Shown here: positions 1 to 5,134 of the stretch, piece by piece | Layout: each line of letters opens with the position of its first letter | How positions within the stretch are numbered: position 1 is the first letter of the stretch | Assembly: GCA_017450425.1 (NCBI GenBank) | Contig: JAFSUV010000253.1 | Coordinates: forward strand, 1 to 5,791 | DNA from: Kiritimatiellia bacterium | GTDB taxonomy: Bacteria; Verrucomicrobiota; Kiritimatiellia; RFP12; UBA3636 | Direction: 5' to 3' | Length of the DNA: 5,791 nt | Position numbers and translations under genes: made by a program | The notes under the pieces: generated by a model | What the model saw: only the letters and a program-made list of their open reading frames with translations | Told to the model about the DNA's origin: nothing | The model's database searches: none

Positions 1-352
1 ACTGCCGCTTCCACTGCCAGACGCGCTCGACGAACGCTTCGCGCCCCAGATCCTGGCGGCGCTTGCCCTCCTTGCGCAGCGCCTTCTCCACCACGTTCTG
101 CGTGGCGATGCCCGCGTGGTCGGTGCCGGGAACCCAGAGCGTGTCGTCGCCGCGCATGCGGTGCCAGCGCACGAGGACGTCCTGGATCGTGTCGTTGAGG
201 GCGTGCCCCATGTGCAGGATGCCCGTCACGTTGGGCGGGGGGATGACGACCGTGTAGGGCTTGCCCTTGCCCGACGGCTTGAACGCGCCGGAGTTTTCCC
301 AAACCGGGTACCACTTGGCCTCGACGGCCTTCGGATCGTAATGCTTGTCCAT
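1..352 (-). CDS. valS: Valyl-tRNA synthetase, N-terminal part (runs off the left edge)
   Basis: This is the first 117 codons of a class I aminoacyl-tRNA synthetase that charges tRNA-Val with valine in the cytoplasm. The protein opens MDKHYDPKAVEAKWYPVWE, the usual ValS N-terminus. PPPNVTG (residues 38-44) is followed by the class I HIGH signature in its ValS form HMGH (47-50), then by WVPGTDHAGIATQ (73-85), part of the ATP and amino-acid site. The NVTG-LHMGHAL context separates ValS from IleS and LeuS. The start is the ATG at 350-352, with an AGGA Shine-Dalgarno core at about 363-366, 11 nt upstream. That Shine-Dalgarno directly follows the U-tract of a strong terminator at 368-400, so this gene's own promoter is not obvious. 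About 750 further residues, including the KMSKS motif, would lie outside the window. Confidence 0.96.
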   Translation of the reverse strand, partial: MDKHYDPKAVEAKWYPVWENSGAFKPSGKGKPYTVVIPPPNVTGILHMGHALNDTIQDVLVRWHRMRGDDTLWVPGTDHAGIATQNVVEKALRKEGKRRQDLGREAFVERVWQWKRQ

Positions 353-367
353 GGAATGCTAAGTCCT

Positions 368-400
368 AAAAAAAGAGCGGGGAAACCGAAGTTCCCCCGC
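368..400 (-). terminator. Rho-independent terminator with UUCG tetraloop, downstream of the beta-barrel gene
   Basis: Read on the minus strand, positions 400 to 377 form a 10-bp stem (nine Watson-Crick pairs and one G-U) closed by C-UUCG-G, an exceptionally stable tetraloop. It is followed after two bases (U, C) by seven consecutive U (374-368). The stem begins 21 nt beyond the stop codon of the outer-membrane protein gene. The U-tract ends 15 nt before the valS start codon and abuts its Shine-Dalgarno sequence, so it may also limit read-through into valS. Confidence 0.93.
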
Positions 401-421
401 CGCTTGCAGGAGACCGGGCCC

Positions 422-1144
422 TTAGAAGCGGACGCCGGCGGTGAAGTAGCCGCAGTTGTCGTCGTTGAAAATGTCGATGCCGACATTGGCGAAGGACGCC
501 TTGCCGAACATGAACGCGCCGCCCAGCGTGAAGCCCCAGTTGTTGTTGGAAACCTGCTCGTACTCGTCGAGATCGACGTACGTGAAGACGGGGCCGAAGA
601 AGAGACTGACGGCACCCGGGAAAAACTCGTTGTTGAGCAAGTTTTCATTCATGATCTCGAACGTGAGGAAGCCGTTCACCTCGTTCCACTTGAGATCGGC
701 CGCGTCGCTGTAGAGATACTCCACGCCGCAGTTGAGGCGGAAGCGGGAAATCGTGGGCAGGAAGTCCAGCGAGTCGTCGTCCACAAGACGCGCCCAGAGG
801 CCGGCGCCCCAGGCGGAAGACCAGTCGTCCGCCCCGATTTTGTCGCAGTCCACCGAGAGGACGCCGCCAAGCGCATAGACCGTGAACATGCGCGTCAGGT
901 CGTATCCGAGATAGGCGTTGATCCGGCTCGTGTCGATTTCCGCCTTGATCGCATCGCTCTTCACGTTGCGCGAGGCGAAAGCCCCGTGGATGCCGCCGTG
1001 GAAGTCGTGCAAATCCTGCGCGACAAGACCGTAGTAGTGGTTGGGAACGTCTTCGGGAAGAGCCGGTGTGGCGCTGGCGCAGACCGCGGCGCAGGAAAAG
1101 GCCGCAACGGCGGCGAAATAGTTTAGGCGTGAAACGCGGGACAT
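422..1144 (-). CDS. Exported outer-membrane beta-barrel protein (porin-like), unnamed
   Basis: The gene encodes 240 residues. The first 25 form a Sec signal peptide: basic start (R3, R6), hydrophobic alanine-rich core, and likely cleavage after CASA (22-25). The mature part is rich in alternating hydrophobic and aromatic strands with Gly and Asn/Asp turns, for example INAYLGYDL (75-83), FTVYALGGVLSV (87-98), VSLFFGPVFTYV (179-190) and NWGFTLGGAFMFG (202-214). It ends in F at the C-terminus (AGVRF), the residue recognised by the BAM machinery in outer-membrane proteins. It is therefore probably a small outer-membrane barrel of about 8-10 strands; substrate and role are unknown. A strong GAGGAA Shine-Dalgarno (1151-1156) sits 6 nt before the ATG. 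It is transcribed away from the LRR lipoprotein gene and terminated by the hairpin at 368-400. I cannot assign a named family. Confidence 0.86.
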   Translation of the reverse strand: MSRVSRLNYFAAVAAFSCAAVCASATPALPEDVPNHYYGLVAQDLHDFHGGIHGAFASRNVKSDAIKAEIDTSRINAYLGYDLTRMFTVYALGGVLSVDCDKIGADDWSSAWGAGLWARLVDDDSLDFLPTISRFRLNCGVEYLYSDAADLKWNEVNGFLTFEIMNENLLNNEFFPGAVSLFFGPVFTYVDLDEYEQVSNNNWGFTLGGAFMFGKASFANVGIDIFNDDNCGYFTAGVRF

Positions 1145-1180
1145 TTTGGTTTCCTCGTGAAACTGTTGTGAAACGAAGGA

Positions 1181-1209
1181 TTGTTTTGATTGCCCCGTTG
1201 TGGCATACT
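1181..1209 (+). promoter_or_regulatory. Candidate sigma-70-type promoter for the LRR lipoprotein gene
   Basis: TTGTTT (1181-1186) and CATACT (1204-1209) are separated by exactly 17 bp. They match the -35 and -10 consensus at 3 of 6 and 4 of 6 positions. The leader to the ATG at 1291 would be about 75 nt. The match is weak, and in high-GC DNA such pairs also arise by chance. Confidence 0.3.
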
Positions 1210-1226
1210 TCGGGGCGTTTCGCCGA

Positions 1227-1250
1227 CCCGTACGGGCGGTTCAGGGCGGT
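1227..1250. promoter_or_regulatory. Possible operator: 10-bp palindrome next to a paired direct repeat
   Basis: CCCGTACGGG (1227-1236) is a perfect palindrome. It overlaps the first of two GGGCGGT direct repeats (1234-1240 and 1244-1250), whose 10-bp period would place them on the same face of the helix. The cluster lies in the middle of the divergent region between the beta-barrel and LRR genes, where a shared regulator could bind. No known regulator consensus is recognised. Confidence 0.25.
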
Positions 1251-1279
1251 ATCCTACCCGATTTGACGAAAAAACGCAA
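1251..1279 (-). promoter_or_regulatory. Candidate promoter for the outer-membrane protein gene
   Basis: On the minus strand, TTGCGT (1279-1274) and TAGGAT (1256-1251) are 17 bp apart. They match the -35 and -10 consensus at 3 of 6 and 4 of 6 positions. The transcript leader would be about 100 nt. It faces the candidate promoter of the LRR gene, so the two transcripts would overlap. The support is weak. Confidence 0.25.
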
Positions 1280-1290
1280 AGGATTTCTCA

Positions 1291-2193
1291 ATGAGCCGAA
1301 AAAAACTTTTCTCTCCGTCCGTGCTCCTCCCGTGCGCGGTGGCGCTGCTCACCGTCTGCACCGGCTGTTTCGAGCGCGAAGTGCCGCATCCGAGGGTGGT
1401 TGCGCACAGCATGGCCGAAGCGCTCCAAAACGCCGGCGCCGTGACAACCCTCGACTTGCATCTGGACGGCGTGGAGGGCGGCGCGGACGGCGCCTTCGAG
1501 TTCCCGGAAGGTCTGGAGCGCCTCCCCGCGCTCGACTTTCTTTCGGTGCGGGGCCGCCGCGGTCTCCCGCAAATCCCCGAATCGATCTGCGCGGCCGGCA
1601 AGCTGGAAACGCTCGACCTTGCCGGCACGGGCGTCAAAACCCTTCCCGAGTCGCTTGGCCGCATGCCGGCGCTGCGGCGGCTGTACCTCTCCGACAACGG
1701 CCTCGCGGAGCTGCCTGAAGCGGTGTGCGCCATCGCCGCGCTCGAGTACCTCAATCTCGACCGCAACTCGCTCACGGGCCTGCCGGAATCCGCCGGCGCG
1801 CTCCCGGCCTTGAAGTGGATGCGCCTCAACGGGAACCGCATCGGCGACCTTCCGGCCGCGGCGGGGTCCGGATGGGCGTCGATAAGGAAACTCTACCTGC
1901 GCGGGAACGGGCTGCGGAAAGTCCCCGCCGCGATTCTCGAAATGAAGACGCTGGAAGAGCTGGATCTCGGAGAGAACGACATCGCCGAACTCCCGCCCGC
2001 GCTCTGCCTCCTGCCGAACTTGCGGCGGCTCGACATCGACGGCAATCCGCGCCTCGCGGCCCTCCCCGCCAACATCGGCGACATGAAGGCGCTGACGCAC
2101 CTGTTTGCGTACCGGTGCGCGATCCCGACCAACGAACAGGCGCGCGTCCGGGCCGCCCTCCCCGACCCGGTGCGCCGGTTCATCGCCTTCTAG
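1291..2193 (+). CDS. Leucine-rich-repeat lipoprotein
   Basis: The protein has 300 residues. MSRKKLFSPS plus a hydrophobic stretch leads to VCTGC, a lipobox with acylated cysteine at C26; Cys at -3 instead of Leu is slightly unusual. After a short linker come about eight leucine-rich repeats of 23-24 residues (roughly 81-267, with a degenerate one before and a partial one after). Their pattern is LxxLxLxxNxLxxLPxxxxxLxx, for example LRRLYLSDNGLAELPEA (129-144 region) and LEELDLGENDIAELPPA (221-237). Such solenoids serve as protein-binding surfaces; here it would be anchored to a membrane in the cell envelope, and the partner is unknown. The AAAGGA ribosome site (1278-1283) lies 7 nt before the ATG and fixes the start. 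The TAG stop lies inside the left inverted repeat of the 161-bp element that follows, and the gene converges on the glycosidase gene. Confidence 0.93.
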   Translation: MSRKKLFSPSVLLPCAVALLTVCTGCFEREVPHPRVVAHSMAEALQNAGAVTTLDLHLDGVEGGADGAFEFPEGLERLPALDFLSVRGRRGLPQIPESICAAGKLETLDLAGTGVKTLPESLGRMPALRRLYLSDNGLAELPEAVCAIAALEYLNLDRNSLTGLPESAGALPALKWMRLNGNRIGDLPAAAGSGWASIRKLYLRGNGLRKVPAAILEMKTLEELDLGENDIAELPPALCLLPNLRRLDIDGNPRLAALPANIGDMKALTHLFAYRCAIPTNEQARVRAALPDPVRRFIAF

Positions 2194-2250
2194 TGTCTCA
2201 TCCTCAAACTCCATGACACCATCCTTGCCCAACTCCCGCCATGCTTCGTT

Positions 2251-2289
2251 GTTGCCAATCGCCGTAGGAAAACTACGCCTCCTGGCAAC
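2251..2289. repeat. Nested inverted repeat (hairpin) at the centre of the 161-bp element
   Basis: GTTGCCA (2251-2257) pairs with TGGCAAC (2283-2289), and inside it CGTAG (2263-2267) pairs with CTACG (2273-2277) around a GAAAA loop. A symmetric 5 x 5 internal loop separates the two stems. No T-run follows on either strand, so this is not a standard terminator. It gives the element a central fold in addition to its terminal repeats. Confidence 0.6.
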
Positions 2290-2308
2290 GCCTCGCCAGA
2301 CGGAACCT

Positions 2309-2340
2309 GTCCTGCGGATATTGCCACGCATTTTTCGGAC
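2309..2340 (+). terminator. Weak possible terminator for the LRR lipoprotein gene
   Basis: TGCG (2313-2316) pairs with CGCA (2327-2330), immediately followed by five T (2331-2335). An outer GTCC (2309-2312) could also pair with GGAC (2337-2340) across the T-run. The stem is short and the loop is 10 nt, so termination would be inefficient. It lies inside the 161-bp element, 116 nt past the stop codon. No better terminator is visible between the convergent genes. Confidence 0.25.
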
Positions 2341-2346
2341 GAGACA

Positions 2347-4074
2347 CTAGCGGCCGGTCGGCGCCTGGTGCGGCGTCGTCTTTGAAGCGAAGAGGCGGCG
2401 GACGGTCTCGGCGACAAGCTTGGGCCGCCGGTAGCCGTCGAACACGCCGGCCAGGTTTTCCGCGAACGGCTTGGTGCGTATCGTCGAGCCGCCGCGATGG
2501 AAGCTGCGGGCGTCGGCGAATTGCCAGATCGTGAAGCCGCAGACGTCGGGGTTCGCAAACGCGGCCTCGATCGCGTCTTCGACGTATTCCGCCTGGAAAT
2601 CCTCCGTCCACTGCGCGCCCGCGCAGTCGCGGTGGCCGTAAACGCCGCACGTCCCCATCTCCGAAACCATTATCGGCTTGCCGGGATAAAGCGAGCGGAA
2701 CCGGCGCACGACTTTTTCCACGTCCTCGCGGACGATGCGGCGCAGGTGATCACGCGATCCGGCATCGGTTCCGATCCAGCCCGGATACGTGTTGAAGGCC
2801 ACGATGTCGGTGTTTTCGTTGGCGATGTCGTCGTCGTTGTGGCAGCAGGCGTATGCCACGAGGTGGCCGCTGTCCTCGGCGCGGATTGTTTCGACGAGCC
2901 GGTCGGCGAGCGCCTTGCCCTCCGGGCTGGCAGAAGCGAACTCGTTCATGAACGCCGACACGATCACGCACGGGTGGTTCATGCTCGCCCGCACCATGGA
3001 GCGGGTTTGCTCCACCTGCTGCGCGCAGAACGTTTCATCCTCGAGCTCGTTCTCCGGCATGAACTTGCCGCCGTTGCCCCACCCGAGGCTCTCCTCCCAG
3101 ACCAGAATGCCGGATTCGTCGCACAGATCGAGAAACCGTTGCGACTGCTGGTAGTGGCAGCCGCGCACGAAATTGCAGCCGAGCGATTTGAGAAGCTGCA
3201 CGTCGCAGACCATGAGCGTTTCCGGCGTGGCCGCCCCGAAAGAGGGATGCGACTCGTGCCGGTTCACTCCCGTCAGGAAAACAGGCTCGCCGTTGAGGAG
3301 TATCCGGCCGTCGCGCGCTTCCACCGAGCGGATGCCGAACCTCGTCGAAACCGGGTGCGCGCCGCCAAGCGGGGCAAGCGCGAGCGTGTGCAGGTTCGGC
3401 GAGTCCTGCGACCAAAGGCGGAAATCCGGCACCTTCACCGTCGCGCGTCCGCCGCGAAAGGACGCGGCGACTTCGTTTTTGCCGTCGAAGAGGAGCGTCG
3501 CGTCGAAGTCGCCGGACTCGAAACCGGCGGCCTCGATCTCGACGGCGCCGGTCGCGATGTCCCGCGTGCGGACGAACACCTTGCGATTGTCGAACGCGAG
3601 CGAAACGCCGTGGTAGAAGCCGCCGTGGCAGTAGAAGTCGTAGTAGGGCCGCGCGAGCTTCATCGTCGCCCAGTCGAACCTGTTGTCGAGCGCCGCGAAA
3701 ACCGTGTGCCGCCCGGCCGAAAGCGGCCCGGTCTCCAGCTCCAGCCGCGCGTACGGATACGGGTGGACGCCGAGAGGGCGCCCGTCGATGGCGAACGCGC
3801 CCCTGAGGCCCATGCCGTCCACGACAAGCCACGCATTCGCGACGTCTTCGCCGAGCGTGAATTCGCGCCGGTAGAGCGCCGTGCCGCGCTTCAGGTACCA
3901 GTCCGGCATCGTGTCGAAGCATCCCGGCACCGCCATCCTGCCCTGCGGGACGAAACCGGCTCCGCCCGCCTCTTCGAGCGAAACGCCGTCGAAAAACGCA
4001 AAATCCCAGAAGCCGTCGAGGGAAAGCGGCCGCAGATCGGTGAAAACGCCTGATGTCGAGTCTTTCATGTCCAT
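2347..4074 (-). CDS. Glycoside hydrolase family 2 enzyme (beta-galactosidase/beta-glucuronidase type)
   Basis: The protein has 575 residues and the three-part GH2 core: jelly-roll sugar-binding domain (about 13-165), Ig-like domain (about 166-250) and catalytic TIM barrel (about 251-560). Family marks include LTGVNRHESHPSFG (267-280), NFVRGCHYQQ (301-310), the acid/base in MNE (E378), NTYPGW (428-433), the nucleophile in VSEMG (E472) and W517. It would hydrolyse a beta-linked sugar with retention of configuration. Layout and length resemble E. coli beta-glucuronidase (about 600 residues). However, the glucuronide-specific NxK motif appears as N540-L541-A542, so the carboxylate-binding lysine seems absent and a neutral sugar is more likely. 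There is no signal peptide, so it should act in the cytoplasm on imported oligosaccharides. The start is the ATG at 4074; another ATG lies two codons later and the ribosome site is weak for both. The TAG stop is inside the right inverted repeat of the 161-bp element. Confidence 0.95.
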   Translation of the reverse strand: MDMKDSTSGVFTDLRPLSLDGFWDFAFFDGVSLEEAGGAGFVPQGRMAVPGCFDTMPDWYLKRGTALYRREFTLGEDVANAWLVVDGMGLRGAFAIDGRPLGVHPYPYARLELETGPLSAGRHTVFAALDNRFDWATMKLARPYYDFYCHGGFYHGVSLAFDNRKVFVRTRDIATGAVEIEAAGFESGDFDATLLFDGKNEVAASFRGGRATVKVPDFRLWSQDSPNLHTLALAPLGGAHPVSTRFGIRSVEARDGRILLNGEPVFLTGVNRHESHPSFGAATPETLMVCDVQLLKSLGCNFVRGCHYQQSQRFLDLCDESGILVWEESLGWGNGGKFMPENELEDETFCAQQVEQTRSMVRASMNHPCVIVSAFMNEFASASPEGKALADRLVETIRAEDSGHLVAYACCHNDDDIANENTDIVAFNTYPGWIGTDAGSRDHLRRIVREDVEKVVRRFRSLYPGKPIMVSEMGTCGVYGHRDCAGAQWTEDFQAEYVEDAIEAAFANPDVCGFTIWQFADARSFHRGGSTIRTKPFAENLAGVFDGYRRPKLVAETVRRLFASKTTPHQAPTGR

Positions 4075-4111
4075 TCGGTGCCGGATTTGGTTGGTTGCCC
4101 GGACGCCCGGA

Positions 4112-4120
4112 AATATAGCA
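4112..4120 (-). promoter_or_regulatory. Extended -10 promoter for the glycosidase gene
   Basis: On the minus strand the sequence reads TGC-TATATT, an extended -10 element (TGn plus 5 of 6 of TATAAT). This form can work with little or no -35 box. The predicted start near 4105 gives a leader of about 30 nt to the ATG at 4074. It overlaps the -35 position of the opposing promoter. Confidence 0.5.
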
Positions 4121-4144
4121 AAGAACCCGCTTTCGTTGTATAAT
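4116..4144 (+). promoter_or_regulatory. Promoter for the exported CBM-like gene, perfect -10 box
   Basis: TATAAT (4139-4144) matches the -10 consensus perfectly, which is striking in such GC-rich DNA. The -35 at 17 bp spacing is TAGCAA (4116-4121), only 3 of 6. Transcription would begin near 4151, leaving a leader of about 46 nt to the ATG at 4198. It may also drive fhs downstream, as no terminator separates the two genes. Confidence 0.55.
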
Positions 4145-4197
4145 CCGCCCTATCGACGCACCCAAAAGTGCAAAACCGCACAACCCCGGATCGAAAA

Positions 4198-5100
4198 ATG
4201 AACTCATCTCGCTCTGTCGCGGCGATTTCAGCCGCTTGCGCATGCATGGTCGCCACCGCCTCGGCCCAAAGCTGGAACCAGCCGGCGAGGGCGCAGGCGC
4301 AAAACACGCCGCAGGTCAATCTGGCGGACCTTCCGTACACAAACAACGTCGCCCAGAATCCGGGGTTTGAGCGCGGGCTTGAGAAAGACCCGTCGAAGGG
4401 TTGGTTCGAGCAAGCCTCCGAAGGCGCGGAAATAAAGATGATCTCCGCCGCGCCAAACGCCGCCGCGGGGTCTGTCCAGCCCGCCACCGGCCGCAAGGCC
4501 CTCAAAATCGCGATAAAAAAGCCCGCGAAGTACACCGGAAAGCAGATCAACGGAAGCTGGAGCGAGTTTCTGACGGTGCGTCCGGTCGCCGGCGGAGTCT
4601 CGCAGATCATCCCCGTGAAAGGCGGTGCCGAGTACGCGCTCAAGTTCGACTGGTGCGGAACCGGGTTCTTCGATCAGGACACTGCCGCAGGGCCGGATCG
4701 GGGCATCATGACCGCCGGCATCTATCTCCAGTGGCTCGGCAAGGACAAAAAGAACCTTTCCGGCGAAAAACTCGACAAGAATTTCCTGCACGCCGCAAAC
4801 GCCATCATGCTCAATTCGCAGGCCGCCCTCGCAAGCGGATCGGAAACGTGGAAAACGTACGCTTTCCCGAAAATCCCCGCTCCGGAAGACCTCGTTTCCG
4901 GCAAGGCGAAGAAGCCGGGCTTCATAAAGGCCCCGCCCACGGCGGCTTTCGTCAAAATCAGGCTCGGCCTCGCCAGCCAGAACGCCAAGGCCCGTCCCGC
5001 GCTGTACATAGACAATTTCGTGTGGGCCGAAAACCCGCAGGTCGCGGAACCTGCGCCCAAACAGGCCGCACCGGCGGCCCCGGCGGCGGCCAAACAGTAA
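4198..5100 (+). CDS. Exported protein resembling a carbohydrate-binding module, function unknown
   Basis: From the ATG at 4198 this encodes 300 residues. A signal peptide (1-23, cleavage after ATASA) targets it for export. A GTG start 30 nt upstream is also open, but it would bury the signal peptide behind ten polar residues, so the ATG is preferred (GGA at 4188-4190 is a weak ribosome site). The mature part has NPGFERG followed by a conserved-looking W, then a beta-rich body, and near the end LYIDNFVW. This NxGFE...W...YIDNF pattern is typical of galactose-binding-like jelly-roll domains such as CBM4/9-type modules. No catalytic domain is present. The protein closes with a low-complexity Ala/Pro/Lys tail (about 280-300) that could be a flexible linker or wall-contact segment. 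It is divergent from the GH2 gene and 34 bp ahead of fhs. Binding of a sugar is inference from the fold pattern. Confidence 0.85.
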   Translation: MNSSRSVAAISAACACMVATASAQSWNQPARAQAQNTPQVNLADLPYTNNVAQNPGFERGLEKDPSKGWFEQASEGAEIKMISAAPNAAAGSVQPATGRKALKIAIKKPAKYTGKQINGSWSEFLTVRPVAGGVSQIIPVKGGAEYALKFDWCGTGFFDQDTAAGPDRGIMTAGIYLQWLGKDKKNLSGEKLDKNFLHAANAIMLNSQAALASGSETWKTYAFPKIPAPEDLVSGKAKKPGFIKAPPTAAFVKIRLGLASQNAKARPALYIDNFVWAENPQVAEPAPKQAAPAAPAAAKQ

Positions 5101-5134
5101 AATGCGTCAAAACACCGAAAATCATTCTCCCACC

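Larger units (their letters stand above)
2190..2350. mobile_element. Putative MITE-like element with terminal inverted repeats at a CTAG/TA site
   Basis: CTAGTGTCTC (2190-2199) is repeated exactly inverted at 2341-2350. Continuing inward, one mismatch is followed by three more matches (13 of 14). Inside the CTAG ends, a TA (2191-2192 and 2348-2349) could be the duplicated target, leaving a 155-bp core with GTGTCTC-type ends. IS630/Tc1-mariner transposons duplicate TA, and IS630 itself prefers CTAG, so a non-autonomous relative is one reading. By hand count the segment is about 55% GC, against about 70% in the 60-bp blocks checked in the flanking genes. It has no convincing ORF of its own. Its ends carry the stop codons of both convergent neighbours. 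It could instead be a non-mobile structured 3' region; copy number would decide. Confidence 0.5.

Noticed and set aside
116..1126. Plus-strand open frame (336 codons) opposite valS and the beta-barrel gene
   Set aside because: It crosses two real minus-strand genes and the terminator between them. Its composition is that of antisense GC-rich coding DNA.
1543..2100. Periodic similarity in the DNA of the LRR gene as a tandem DNA repeat
   Set aside because: The periodicity is at protein level (23-24 residues); the nucleotide copies differ too much to be a recent DNA repeat.
1288..2331. Minus-strand open frame (347 codons) starting inside the 161-bp element and running antisense to the LRR gene
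   Set aside because: Most of it is the complement of the LRR repeats. The first roughly 45 codons in the element have no recognisable domain and no ribosome site.
2497..4053. Long plus-strand open frame (518 codons) opposite the glycosidase gene
   Set aside because: It is antisense to a gene with clear GH2 motifs. Its translation is rich in Arg, Val, Ala and His with no domain signal, as expected from the complementary strand of high-GC codons.
4098..4110. CCCGG direct repeat in the intergenic region before the glycosidase
   Set aside because: Five-base repeats in GC-rich DNA are expected by chance and no further structure supports it.
4168..4197. GTG at 4168 as start of the CBM-like protein
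   Set aside because: It would put ten polar residues ahead of a well-formed signal peptide. The ATG at 4198 gives a normal export signal.
5040..5097. GCG/GCC/CCG-rich run at the end of the CBM-like gene as a satellite repeat
   Set aside because: It is the codon signature of an Ala/Pro-rich protein tail, too short and irregular to call a tandem repeat.
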